Below are positions 35,604-45,691 of a stretch of DNA of 64,000 bases, in pieces (position 1 is the first letter of the stretch; every line of letters starts with the position of its first letter). This stretch comes from Halorussus marinus (lineage in GTDB: Archaea > Halobacteriota > Halobacteria > Halobacteriales > Haladaptataceae): the NCBI RefSeq assembly GCF_004765795.1, contig NZ_SBIV01000004.1, forward strand, positions 248,001 to 312,000, read 5' to 3'. Below the pieces are notes generated by a model. The model was not told where the DNA came from. It searched no databases and saw nothing but the letters and a program-made list of their open reading frames with translations. The translations under genes were made by a program, and so were the position numbers.

Positions 35604-35626
35604 CAAGCATCCGCGTCGGATGCTTG
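35604..35626 (-). promoter_or_regulatory. strong hairpin immediately before the archaellin start codon
   Basis: CAAGCATCCG (35604-35613) and CGGATGCTTG (35617-35626) form a perfect 10-bp stem with a 3-nt loop, ending 8 nt before the ATG at 35595. It may be a 5' mRNA hairpin that protects the transcript or controls translation, or an operator dyad. Confidence 0.55.
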
Positions 35627-35650
35627 ACTATCTCCGTATTTAGATAGGAC

Positions 35651-35660
35651 TGATAAATAA
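35651..35660 (-). promoter_or_regulatory. TATA-like element of the archaellin gene
   Basis: On the minus strand TTATTTATCA reads as a TATA box. Transcription would begin about 27 nt on, near 35628, right at the outer edge of the hairpin. A second AT-rich TCTAAATACG lies closer (35637-35646) and is the alternative. Confidence 0.4.
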
Positions 35661-35870
35661 CTATAGGCCTAATATCAACGCTGATAATCCGGTGTCTGAC
35701 AGGACTATTCGAACCGGCCAATAAATAAGCATCTGGAAAAAGATCAGATCGAGCACTCGAATCGCCGGATTTGTCGGTGCTCTTCTCGCATCCTTGAGCA
35801 GTGTGCGCGAACGTCGTAGTTATGGCCGCCCAAAGAGAGTACGCAGAGCCTACCAGACAGGTTCGAGGAT

Positions 35871-37520
35871 CTACATTTTTCGATTCAGCAGGTGACGAAC
35901 GATCGCCACCAACGGCTGATACGAATCCCACGTCGAAGGCCACCGACGAGCTATCGCGACGATGTGGCTCTGGGCTTCGAATTCGAACCGTTCCAGGGAC
36001 TGCCATCGTTGGCATTCGTTTTGGCCCGCGTGCGCCGTTACGACGTACTGGCCCTCGGGGAGTGGGTTTCCGGAGTGCTGTGGCTGGTGTTCTGGGTTGT
36101 GCTCGGCGTTAGCGCCGAGCCACGAGTAGGTTCGAGCCCTCAGTTGCTCCGGTGTTCCGGGTGGGCGTGTGGCGAGTGTCCCGTTCGGCCGGGCCGAGAA
36201 CTCCACGACACCGAGATCCGAGACGATTCGTTCGACGCGAGGATCGAGGAGATGACGAGCAGGGAAAAACGTCGTCGTCAAATACGTCGTCGCGATGTCC
36301 ACGGTCGTCGACTGCGTTCGTCCATCGCGACCCGACAGCGTTACCGTCCCGGTCCACGACTGCGATCCGCCCGACGAATCGATTCGGTGAACTCCGAGGC
36401 GGATCGGGAGCGGTCCGGCGGAGTTGGTCGACTCGATTTCGAGTCGGTGTTTCACGACCGGTCGAACGAAGGACCGAGCCGTCTCGACCGGCACATGTTC
36501 GGGCGGGAACCGCTCGGGGACGATTGACCGTGTGAGTGTGAATTGCGTCTCCAAATGGGGGCGGCAACCCACGGATGTGGGTTGCGGAGTGACCGATGGA
36601 GACCCGGCCGTCTCCGACGTTTCGGCATCTGACGACACATGTCCACTTGGTTGTGAACGTCCGAACTGGACGGAGACCGCGAGGAGATAGCCGCCGCCGA
36701 GCCCGAGCGTATGAGCGACGACGTTCGGAACGTAACCGGCCGAAGCCGACGGGTGAGGAAACAACAGGGGGACGAGAACCCCGAGCGCGACCCAACAGCA
36801 GAGAATCAACCCGAACGCCAAGCGATGTCGAGACACCGCGGTAACGATCGCTGAACCACCGGTCTGGTCGCTACGGTGACGGCGGGAAACTGTGAGAAAA
36901 CCGATGCCGATGAAAATGGCGGTAAACAGAATCGCTTTGAGCCAGCGTAGTCCAGTCGTGGGATAGGTTTCGAGTAGTAGACCGAACAGCGAGAGGAGGA
37001 TCACGAGCGTCCCGAGCATCGCGGCCCGGAGGTCGAACCGAACCGCGAGGTAGCTCGTGAGAAAGCCAAAGAGAACTCCGACGTATCCTCCGACCACTCC
37101 GGAGAACCCCATCGAGACGCTCGCAGAGAGTTCCCTGAATAGTCGCTCGAAAGCGAGGTCGGTCGCGAAGCCGAGTGGAAGTGGAAAGACAATGAGTACC
37201 ACGAGAACACACGTCCAGAAGTTGAGACGACTCTGTTGGCGGACGGCGAGCACCCACGCGGGGACAATGGCGAGACCGTACGCGATTATGTTCCCGACCA
37301 GGTGGGCCCAACTATAGTGAACGAAGGCAGAGGACCACATCGTCACCAGCGTTGGGTCGGCGTGATCGAGAGCGAGTTGCCCCCGAGTAGTCCGGGGAAC
37401 CAAGACGTGAATGCCACACACTAACCCGGCGATAGTGAGGAGACCGAAGATATCACCACATAGAACCGCGATCCGCTTCGGTGTCCATCGATTGAACGCC
37501 ATCTCTGCTACATCACACAT
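35871..37520 (-). CDS. rhomboid-family intramembrane serine protease with a C-terminal domain of unknown function
   Basis: The 549-aa protein has a rhomboid core in residues 1-290: six or more helices, His68-x4-His73-x3-Asn77, the nucleophile motif G-F-S140-G, and His270 of the catalytic dyad in [12 protein letters not shown]. After a Ser/Thr linker (about 290-320), a soluble beta-rich domain of about 230 residues follows, with no family I recognise. GTG/ATG choice: ATG 37520 begins [12 protein letters not shown], and ATG 37502 (MAFNRW) is equally plausible. It lies between the CetZ and archaellin genes on the same strand, suggesting processing of a surface or motility protein. The fusion is the odd feature. 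Confidence 0.82.
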   Translation of the reverse strand: MCDVAEMAFNRWTPKRIAVLCGDIFGLLTIAGLVCGIHVLVPRTTRGQLALDHADPTLVTMWSSAFVHYSWAHLVGNIIAYGLAIVPAWVLAVRQQSRLNFWTCVLVVLIVFPLPLGFATDLAFERLFRELSASVSMGFSGVVGGYVGVLFGFLTSYLAVRFDLRAAMLGTLVILLSLFGLLLETYPTTGLRWLKAILFTAIFIGIGFLTVSRRHRSDQTGGSAIVTAVSRHRLAFGLILCCWVALGVLVPLLFPHPSASAGYVPNVVAHTLGLGGGYLLAVSVQFGRSQPSGHVSSDAETSETAGSPSVTPQPTSVGCRPHLETQFTLTRSIVPERFPPEHVPVETARSFVRPVVKHRLEIESTNSAGPLPIRLGVHRIDSSGGSQSWTGTVTLSGRDGRTQSTTVDIATTYLTTTFFPARHLLDPRVERIVSDLGVVEFSARPNGTLATRPPGTPEQLRARTYSWLGANAEHNPEHQPQHSGNPLPEGQYVVTAHAGQNECQRWQSLERFEFEAQSHIVAIARRWPSTWDSYQPLVAIVRHLLNRKM

Positions 37521-37592
37521 CCAAGCCGAGTCTCAAATAGATAGTGGACCTCGTAGATACTGACATATAAATTATAGGATTGGCGATCTCTC

Positions 37593-38687
37593 TCAAGCGT
37601 CGGCTATCTTGAGATCATCGAGTCGGGGAGTGTCCTGTATGCCTCCGAGAAGAACGAGTACAGTGAGTTGACTGCTGTTCTGGTTCGGCGCGTCTCCAGT
37701 TCGTAACTGAGCCGAATCGATCTCCTCGGACAACCAACGCTGGCCGTCTGCGATGGCCTGTTGATGAAGCCAGTCCGGCGGACCCGAAACCACCAGTAAT
37801 CCGCTGGTCGCGGAGGCGAGTGGGCAGTCAAACGTTAATCGGCCCCGAGCCGCCCGACGTAGCGTCGTCTCGACTGCCTTGATAGCCGAGACGTCGTCCA
37901 CGTCATCGTCGTCAGTAGACAGGCGTCCACGAAGACGACCGAGAAGCGACGAGTCACTCGACTGCCGATCCGGTTGCACGTCTTGGCGGGCGTACCCGAT
38001 CGTCGCGAGACCGCCCTCGTCGAGTGTCGAGATGATCTCGCTCGCGTCGACCACACGCTGGCCGACCGAGTCTCGAGTCACGGCCTCGCCGGCACTCAAT
38101 AGTGTCCCGATCCGTTCAGCGAGTTCGCGATTGAGCATTTCTGCGTCGTCTTCGAGAGAACTCTCCGAGTCGAACCAAGCGTCGTTGTCGAAGACCAGTT
38201 GCGCGTCGACTACGCTATGTGTGGTCTGGAGTCCGTGTGCCGGATTTTCTGGGGGAACCTCCTCGTGAGAGGCTGGGAGGACGGAGACCGTGTAGATAGG
38301 CCGATCGTACACCTCCCGAAGCGCTCGGGCGAGCGCAGGAGTCACACCAGATCCTGTGCCGCCGCCGAGTCCCGCGACGAGTATAATCGCGGCCGCATCA
38401 GAGGTGACGGCCGTATCGATGCGACGACGCATTTCGAGAATATCGTCTTCGATCGCAGTGATGGCTTTGGACCGGTCTCCGCCAGTACCCGTACCGCCGG
38501 TTTCGACGTGCCCGAACAGATGTCGCGCCTCTGGTGGGACAGATTCAAGCGCGGAAAGGGCCGTCTCGTCGGTGTCCAGAACGCGAGCCCCGACCAGATA
38601 CGAGGCCGAGCGAGTATCGCTATCACGCCAGAGCGCATCGACGATCCGCCCGCCTGCACCGCCGACGCCAATAGTCACAACGCGCAT
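37593..38687 (-). CDS. CetZ-type tubulin/FtsZ-superfamily GTPase homologue
   Basis: The protein is 364 aa from ATG 38687 (begins MRVVTIGVGGAGGRIVD, the nucleotide-binding T1 loop). The tubulin signature GGGTGSG is at residues 108-114. LVFDNDAW near 170 and VVDASEIISTLDEGGLATIGYA near 220 match the CetZ pattern better than FtsZ. CetZ proteins shape haloarchaeal cells and affect rod form and motility. A 72-bp gap separates it from the rhomboid gene downstream. Relative to well-known CetZs it has an insert of Asp residues near 260 and may be a divergent paralogue with its own role. Confidence 0.85.
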   Translation of the reverse strand: MRVVTIGVGGAGGRIVDALWRDSDTRSASYLVGARVLDTDETALSALESVPPEARHLFGHVETGGTGTGGDRSKAITAIEDDILEMRRRIDTAVTSDAAAIILVAGLGGGTGSGVTPALARALREVYDRPIYTVSVLPASHEEVPPENPAHGLQTTHSVVDAQLVFDNDAWFDSESSLEDDAEMLNRELAERIGTLLSAGEAVTRDSVGQRVVDASEIISTLDEGGLATIGYARQDVQPDRQSSDSSLLGRLRGRLSTDDDDVDDVSAIKAVETTLRRAARGRLTFDCPLASATSGLLVVSGPPDWLHQQAIADGQRWLSEEIDSAQLRTGDAPNQNSSQLTVLVLLGGIQDTPRLDDLKIADA

Positions 38688-39249
38688 AGCAGGAACTTCA
38701 GAAAGTAAGTATAAAATAACTATCGTCAGTTTCACTTCTTCTTGTGAGCGACTTTCCAGCCAGCCCAAATGGGTTACGTGTCGCGGCGGCGCCGTCGCCT
38801 GCCGCGACGATGGTCATACACGGTATCGGACAGCGTCCGTGGAGTCCCTATTCTTCGACCGGTGTCGATGGCGCCGAACGGCGATTAACTGACATGGCGT
38901 GCCAGACCGAATGCCGACCGCCACGGAGTAGTTGTTAAACAAGTATCATAATATCGAGTCTACCAGACATCCTTGCCGGAGCATTCCCCAGCCATTGACA
39001 GTCGACCTCGCAAACAGATTGCTTCGGTCACCGACCATTACATACCGCCGAAGGGTGGTACGGTCACTTATAGTCGGAAACCGCCGTATCTGCCGTTTTC
39101 GTGCCACAATCGCGGAATTTTCTAAATGACTCAGAGCGCGCCAACACACCGCTTCTCGATATTTCCGCACACGAGTTGAATATAATACATGTGTGTGGTC
39201 GGCGGTGTTATGGATAATTTTTAATACGAAATCGGAGAGCTACCAGAGT
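38688..39249. other. 562-bp intergenic region
   Basis: No convincing gene is seen; the open frames are short and lack family likeness. It contains a perfect 8-bp inverted repeat (GTCGCGGC 38780-38787 and GCCGCGAC 38801-38808) and is AT-rich towards its right end. It separates the divergent CetZ and amidohydrolase genes and probably carries both promoters. Confidence 0.6.
39218..39226 (+). promoter_or_regulatory. TATA-like element of the amidohydrolase gene
   Basis: TTTTTAATA centred near 39222 is 28 nt before ATG 39250, the spacing of a leaderless haloarchaeal promoter. Confidence 0.5.
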
Positions 39250-40824
39250 ATGGCTCACCAGAGCGAACTCCTACTGCGTAACGGTGACGTTCATCTGTTC
39301 GACGACGACCGAACCGTCGCCGAGAGCGTCCTGTTTCGCGGCGACCGGATCGCCGCCGTCGGATCGACCGACGACGTCGAAAGCGCGGCGGACGACCCCG
39401 ACGTTGTCGACCTCGACGGTCGGACGGTACTGCCGGGGTTCAACGACGCACACACCCACATCCTCTCGGTCGGGATCCAACTGATCGAGACCGATCTCTC
39501 GGAGGCCGACGACAGGGAGCAAGCGCTGGCGATGCTTTCGGAAAATGCCCGAGACACCGCCGACGGAAACTGGGTCCTCGGGTTCGGCTACGACGAGAGT
39601 ACGTGGCCCGAAGGCGACCGGAGCTACCTGTCGCGGGCCGAACTCGACGGCGTCACCGAGACGAACCCCGTCGCGGTCACTCGTGTCGACGGCCACACGG
39701 TGTCGTTGAACTCGGAGGCTCTGGAGAAAGTCGACTTCGAAGGAGTTGAACACGACGTAATCACCGACGAGCAGGGCGACCCGACCGGCCGGGTCGTCGA
39801 AGACGCCGCGGGGCGGGTCAAGATAGCGTCGCGACCCGACGTCGAGAAAGCCCGCCGGGCGCTCGACGCCGCGATCACCAGATCCCACGAGCTGGGGATC
39901 ACGTCGGTCCAGACCATGGCCGGACTCACCGCCGTCAGGGACCACGGCAACCTCGTTCAGGAGACGCTCCAGAAGGCGTGGGAAGACGACGATCTCACCC
40001 TCCGGGTCACCTACTACGTCCACGCGTCCCAGGCGGAGTCGCTTTCGGACCTCGAACTCGCGCCCGGCTTCGGCGACGAGTACCTGCGCGTGGGCGGGCT
40101 GAAGACGTTCTCCGACGGGTCGCTGGGGTCCCGCACCGCCAAAATACACGGCGAGTACGCCGACGACCCGAGCACCGACGGCCAGATGGTCCACGACGGG
40201 GACGAACTCGAAGCCTGGTTCCGGGAGGCGGCGCGGGCCGACCAGCAGATCGCGACCCACGCTATCGGGGGACGGGCGATCGATATCGTCCTCGACCGGT
40301 ACGAGGCGGTCCTCGACGAGTACGAGATCGAGGAGCCGAGGCTCCGGGTCGAGCACGTCGAACTCGCGACCGACGAGGCGCTCGATCGGTTCGCCGATCA
40401 CGACATCGTCGCGAGCATGCAACCCAACTTCCTCCAGTGGTCCAAGCCCGACGGCCTGTACGAAGCCCGACTGGGGACGGACGCGCTCCCGACGAACAAC
40501 CGCTTCCGGGACATCGACGGGGCGGACGTTCCGCTAGCGTTCGGTAGCGACAAGATGCCGCCGGGTCCGCTGTACGGGATCCACCACGCGACGAATTCGG
40601 AGTACGATCCCCAACGCCTCGACGTCGATCGGGCGATCGCCGCCTACACCCGCGGGGCGGCGTACGCCGAACACGCCGAGGAGTTCAAGGGGACCTTAGA
40701 GCCCGGGAAGCTCGCCGACGCCGTGGTCCTCGGTCGGGACCCGTTCGAACACCGGGCGGAGATCGAGGAGATCGACGTGGAGCTGACGATCGTCGGCGGG
40801 GAGGTCGTCTACGAGAGCTCGTAG
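39250..40824 (+). CDS. amidohydrolase (YtcJ-like, amidohydrolase 3 family)
   Basis: The protein is 524 aa from ATG 39250 (begins MAHQSELLLRNGDV). The metal-site strand PGFNDAHTHIL is near residue 68, WVLGFGYDESTW near 112, and HAIGGRAIDIVL near 338; the C-terminal small beta domain (GTLEPGKLADAVVLGRDP) closes the composite sandwich. It hydrolyses an N-acyl, N-formyl or cyclic amide substrate in the cytoplasm. It lies 74 bp upstream of the peptide-importer ATPase genes in the same direction, suggesting that it processes imported compounds. The substrate is unknown. Confidence 0.87.
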   Translation: MAHQSELLLRNGDVHLFDDDRTVAESVLFRGDRIAAVGSTDDVESAADDPDVVDLDGRTVLPGFNDAHTHILSVGIQLIETDLSEADDREQALAMLSENARDTADGNWVLGFGYDESTWPEGDRSYLSRAELDGVTETNPVAVTRVDGHTVSLNSEALEKVDFEGVEHDVITDEQGDPTGRVVEDAAGRVKIASRPDVEKARRALDAAITRSHELGITSVQTMAGLTAVRDHGNLVQETLQKAWEDDDLTLRVTYYVHASQAESLSDLELAPGFGDEYLRVGGLKTFSDGSLGSRTAKIHGEYADDPSTDGQMVHDGDELEAWFREAARADQQIATHAIGGRAIDIVLDRYEAVLDEYEIEEPRLRVEHVELATDEALDRFADHDIVASMQPNFLQWSKPDGLYEARLGTDALPTNNRFRDIDGADVPLAFGSDKMPPGPLYGIHHATNSEYDPQRLDVDRAIAAYTRGAAYAEHAEEFKGTLEPGKLADAVVLGRDPFEHRAEIEEIDVELTIVGGEVVYESS

Positions 40825-40898
40825 GTCGAGTCGAGACGGCGCTCGAGACGCTTTTTGACACAACCTTGATAACGATGTGCACAAGTTAACGAATTACA

Positions 40899-41903
40899 AT
40901 GAGCTCGTCGACAGAACAAGGCCGCGACGGTCGAGAGAACGCCGACACGCTTCTGGAAGTCTCGGACCTGGTCACGCAGTTCGAAACGTATCGCGGGACG
41001 GTCGAAGCGCTCGACGAGGTGTCGCTGACGGTCGGAGAAAACGAGATCGTCGGGATCGTCGGCGAGAGCGGGTGCGGAAAGTCCGTCACGGTCCGTTCGA
41101 TCCTCCAACTGATTCGGGAGCCGGGCCGGATCGTCGGCGGCGAGGTGGCGTATCACGGCCGGGACCTCCTCGAGTTGTCCGACAAGCAGATGCGCGACGA
41201 GATCCGGGGGACCGAGCTGGCGATGATCTTTCAGAACCCCACGAACGCGCTCAACCCCGCGTACACCGTCGGCCACCAGATCGCCGAAGTCGCACGGGAG
41301 GTCAGAGGGGTAGGCGACGAGGAGGCGAGATCGCGCGCGATCGAGCTGATGGACGACGTCGGGATTCCGAAAGCCGAGGAGCGCTACGGCGACTACCCCC
41401 ACGAGTTCTCGGGCGGGATGAAACAGCGGGTCCTGATCGCGAAGTCGCTCGCCTGCCAGCCAAACCTCCTGATCGCCGACGAACCGACGACCGCCCTCGA
41501 CAAGACGACCGAGGCCCAACTGCTCGATCTGGTCGACGAGATGCGCGAGGAGTACGGGCTCTCCGTGCTGATAATCACCCACGACCTGCGGGTGATCTCG
41601 CGGCTCTGCGATCGGGTCGTCGTCATGTACGCGGGCCAGATCGTCGAGACCGGCTCGACCCGCGACGTGATCAAGAACCCGGTCCACCCCTACACGAAGG
41701 GGCTGGTCGAGGCGATCCCGCGCCTCGGCGACGAGCAGACCGACCTCGAGTCGATCGACGGCACCGTCCTCGACCTCGTCGATCCGAACTCCGGGTGTCG
41801 GTTCTACGAGCGGTGCCCGATCGCACAGGAGCACTGCCGGGACGAAAAGCCCGCCCTCGAAGAGAAAGAGCCCGAACAGTACGCCGCGTGTTTCGAGGTG
41901 TGA
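40899..41903 (+). CDS. oligopeptide/dipeptide ABC transporter ATP-binding protein (DppD-like)
   Basis: The 334-aa protein has the Walker A GESGCGKS (about residue 54), the LSGGQ-type signature FSGGMKQRV (about 168), Walker [13 protein letters not shown], and the C-terminal oligopeptide/dipeptide ABC extension with [14 protein letters not shown]. It powers import of peptides through the DppB/DppC permeases encoded further on. The companion ATPase gene begins 3 bp after its stop. With the amidohydrolase upstream it likely forms one operon. Confidence 0.93.
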   Translation: MSSSTEQGRDGRENADTLLEVSDLVTQFETYRGTVEALDEVSLTVGENEIVGIVGESGCGKSVTVRSILQLIREPGRIVGGEVAYHGRDLLELSDKQMRDEIRGTELAMIFQNPTNALNPAYTVGHQIAEVAREVRGVGDEEARSRAIELMDDVGIPKAEERYGDYPHEFSGGMKQRVLIAKSLACQPNLLIADEPTTALDKTTEAQLLDLVDEMREEYGLSVLIITHDLRVISRLCDRVVVMYAGQIVETGSTRDVIKNPVHPYTKGLVEAIPRLGDEQTDLESIDGTVLDLVDPNSGCRFYERCPIAQEHCRDEKPALEEKEPEQYAACFEV

Positions 41904-41906
41904 TTC

Positions 41907-42932
<1,026 letters not shown>

Positions 42933-42983
42933 GACCCGGTTGTTCGGCCCCGAACTGGGTTGGCCGGTTCGTTCGACGAATCG

Positions 42984-43808
42984 TCAGCCGTTTCGATAGT
43001 CGTTCGCGACGGTGCTCGCGTCGGCGAACGTGATCTCGGGGTCGGCCTTCAGCGTCTCCAAGAGCGCTTCGAGGTGCGAGACGAACGGGGCCCGACCCGC
43101 ACACTGGGGGTGGAGCAACAGGACGAAGACGCCGTCGTCGACGTTGCGTTTCATCCACTCGATCTCGGCGCGCCAGCGGTCGAACACCGCTTGCTCTTGG
43201 GAGTACCCGACCCACTCGGGTCCGGTGACGACCGGGAACAGTTGCATCCAGTCGTCGCGGTGCCACACCAGCGGCACCTCCACGAGGTCGGATTTCGGCC
43301 CGCGCTCGTAGGGCTCTTCGAGGGTGGGTCGGGGATCTTTCGTGAGCGTGTACGGCCGGAAGTCGTGGGCGCTGTCGCTCGAATCCCACTCGAAGTCGAG
43401 CTCTTCGAGGATGTCGATCGTGTGTTCGGAGAAACTCCCGTCGGGGGTGCGATAGCCCGTCGGACGTTCGCCGGTCAGATCGACGATGCTCTCGATGCCG
43501 CGTTCTATGTCTGCCTTCTCGGCCTCTCGATCCGCGAAGTCGTTCGGCGAGCGGTGGGTCCAGCCGTGGTGTTGGATCTCGTGGCCCCGATCGTGCACGT
43601 CGCCACAGATTTCGGGGAAGCTCTCGATGGTGTGGCCCGGGACGAACCACGTCGAGGGGACGTCGTACCGGTCGTGGAGATCGAGGAGTCGCGGCGTCGC
43701 CACCTCGGCGCCGTACACGCCCCACGACGCGAACCCGGGCATGTCGTACGAGAGCCACGCCGCGACCGCGTCGAGGTCGTACGTGAGACAGACCGTCGAA
43801 TCGCCCAT
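42984..43808 (-). CDS. polysaccharide deacetylase (CE4, NodB-like) family protein
   Basis: The 274-aa protein has the N-terminal CE4 metal motif TYDLDAVAAW (Asp pair, about residue 9), and HEIQHHGWTHRSPNDF (about 83), where HGWTH carries the His-x3-His ligands. GYRTPDGSFSEHTI (about 118) and LLHPQCAGR (about 235) complete the fold. Substrates of this group range from N-acetyl sugars to allantoin-type amides; no signal peptide is visible, so it acts inside the cell. It lies between the two halves of the peptide importer on the opposite strand, so its link to peptide uptake is only positional. Confidence 0.85.
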   Translation of the reverse strand: MGDSTVCLTYDLDAVAAWLSYDMPGFASWGVYGAEVATPRLLDLHDRYDVPSTWFVPGHTIESFPEICGDVHDRGHEIQHHGWTHRSPNDFADREAEKADIERGIESIVDLTGERPTGYRTPDGSFSEHTIDILEELDFEWDSSDSAHDFRPYTLTKDPRPTLEEPYERGPKSDLVEVPLVWHRDDWMQLFPVVTGPEWVGYSQEQAVFDRWRAEIEWMKRNVDDGVFVLLLHPQCAGRAPFVSHLEALLETLKADPEITFADASTVANDYRNG

Positions 43809-43927
43809 ACCGGCCAGTACGTGTAATAATAGTAAAATTTTTCGGCGGCGTAGGAGAAGTCGGTCGTTGAGGATTATTACTTATATCTTTATTCATACTC
43901 GTCGGTACCATGTGTAATATTGCCAAG

Positions 43928-43938
43928 GCTTTATAGGG
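43928..43938 (+). promoter_or_regulatory. TATA-like element of the peptide-binding protein gene
   Basis: GGCTTTATAGG is centred 27 nt before ATG 43960, so the gene is probably leaderless and has its own promoter apart from the upstream ATPase genes. Confidence 0.5.
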
Positions 43939-43959
43939 GTCGCGCGTGCGTCGTGTGAT

Positions 43960-45672
43960 ATGGTGTCGCATAACGAGAAACGCTCGCAGGAGTCGTCCGA
44001 TGGATCGCGACGGTGGTTTCTGAAGACGGTCGGAGCGGGGACGACCGTCGCGCTCGCGGGCTGTACCGGGAGTGACGAACCGAGCGGCGAGAGCACCGAT
44101 TCGGAGCCGGCCGGAACCGACGACCAGCAGAACGTCGACGACGCCGACTCGGAGATGCAGTCGGACGCGGTCACGTACGTCAACGCGAAAACCCAACCGC
44201 TCGCGCACCTCGATCCCCACGCGATCAACGACGGGACGATGGTACAGCTCGGACTCGTGTACGACCAGCTCCTTGATTACGCGCAGGGGGACCCGACGAC
44301 GATACGGCCGGGGCTCGCGACCGACTGGGAGTCCCAGAACGGCGGCGAAGAGTGGGTGTTGACCCTCCGGGAAAACGTGACGTTCGACGACGGCACGCAG
44401 TTCGACGCGTACGCCGCCCGGCGGTCGCTCGAACGGGCCAAGAACCTCACGGCCGGCCAGTCGAAGCCCTACGACTGGATCGACAGCGTCGAGGAGACCG
44501 GCGACTACGAGATCACGGTCCACTGCGACGGCGCGTTCGGGCCCGCTCCGGCCGCGCTCACGTTCATCACGACGAGCGTGATCAACCCGACGGTGATGGA
44601 CGAACACCAGGACGACGACAAGCTCGGTCACGAGTACTTCCAGCAGAACGTCCACGGCACGGGACCGTTCAAGTTAGAGTCGTGGGACAAGGGCAACGAC
44701 TTCGTCGCGACGCGAAAGGAGGGCCACTGGCGCGACGAGGCGAGCGATCTGCCGGACAACCTCGCGATTCCCGACGACGCGAACATCGAGGAGTACCGCA
44801 ACAACATCGTCCGGGAACAGCTGACCCAGAAACAGCAACTGGCGCAGGGCGACATCGACCTCCCGCGGGACCTGACGTGGACGAACATCCAGGAGGTCGT
44901 CCAGGAAGACGGGGTCGAACTCTACGAGGGGCCGCCGGACCTCTACAACAAGTACGTGTTCATGATGTGCCAGCGCGAGCCGACGAGCGACGTCCAGTTC
45001 CGGAAGGCGCTGGCCTACGCCGCCGACTACGAGGGGATCGCGAAGGAACTGATCGGCACGGCGATCCCGTGGGGCACCCCGTGGCCCGAGGGGATCTGGC
45101 CTCGCGTCACGGACGGTCAGTACCAGCGGAACCTCGAAAAGGCCAAACAGCACCTCGAACAGTCGGCCTACAGCGGCGAGGAGCTGACGTTCCGGTCGAT
45201 CAAGGGGCCCGAAAACGACAAGGTCGGCGAGGCGCTCGTCGCGAACTTCAAGGAGATCGGCGTGACCGTCGACCACGAGGACATCCCGTGGGCCGATCTG
45301 TACGAACAGCTCACGTCCGCGGAGACGATGCCCGATCTCCTCATGTACAACGGCTGGCCGGACTACGCCGACCCCAACGGACCGGCCATCCGATACTGGG
45401 GCGAGTACTGGCCCGCCGACGGGTGGAACACCGCCTACTACCAGAACGACGAGTACGACGAGATGTTCATAGAGGCGCGCAGTTCCGGCGACCGCAAACA
45501 GCGCGAAAAACTCTACAAGCAAATGCAGGAGATCCTTCTGGACGAGGTGCCGATCATCTGGCTCTTCCAGAACAAGTGGGTGCGCGCCCACCGCGCGGAG
45601 ATCTCGAACCTCACCTACACGCCCGGGGACAACAACTACGTCCCGGTCCACCAGTTCCACAAGGACACCTGA
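43960..45672 (+). CDS. peptide ABC transporter substrate-binding lipoprotein (DppA/OppA-like)
   Basis: The 570-aa protein has an N-terminal twin-arginine-type signal (SRRWFLKTVGAG) and lipobox ALAGC with Cys at about residue 35, a Ser/Asp-rich linker, and a large SBP_bac_5 domain (LTLRENVTFDDGTQFDAYAA, about 135). It would be anchored to the outer face of the membrane and bind peptides. It has its own promoter and is followed by the two permease genes (19 bp then 5 bp). With the ATPases at 40899-42932 a complete importer is encoded. Confidence 0.93.
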   Translation: MVSHNEKRSQESSDGSRRWFLKTVGAGTTVALAGCTGSDEPSGESTDSEPAGTDDQQNVDDADSEMQSDAVTYVNAKTQPLAHLDPHAINDGTMVQLGLVYDQLLDYAQGDPTTIRPGLATDWESQNGGEEWVLTLRENVTFDDGTQFDAYAARRSLERAKNLTAGQSKPYDWIDSVEETGDYEITVHCDGAFGPAPAALTFITTSVINPTVMDEHQDDDKLGHEYFQQNVHGTGPFKLESWDKGNDFVATRKEGHWRDEASDLPDNLAIPDDANIEEYRNNIVREQLTQKQQLAQGDIDLPRDLTWTNIQEVVQEDGVELYEGPPDLYNKYVFMMCQREPTSDVQFRKALAYAADYEGIAKELIGTAIPWGTPWPEGIWPRVTDGQYQRNLEKAKQHLEQSAYSGEELTFRSIKGPENDKVGEALVANFKEIGVTVDHEDIPWADLYEQLTSAETMPDLLMYNGWPDYADPNGPAIRYWGEYWPADGWNTAYYQNDEYDEMFIEARSSGDRKQREKLYKQMQEILLDEVPIIWLFQNKWVRAHRAEISNLTYTPGDNNYVPVHQFHKDT

Positions 45673-45691
45673 TCTCGTGGCACTTATTTAA

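Noticed and set aside
38744-38938. 64-aa open frame between CetZ and amidohydrolase
   Set aside because: No start context or family likeness; composition is that of intergenic sequence.
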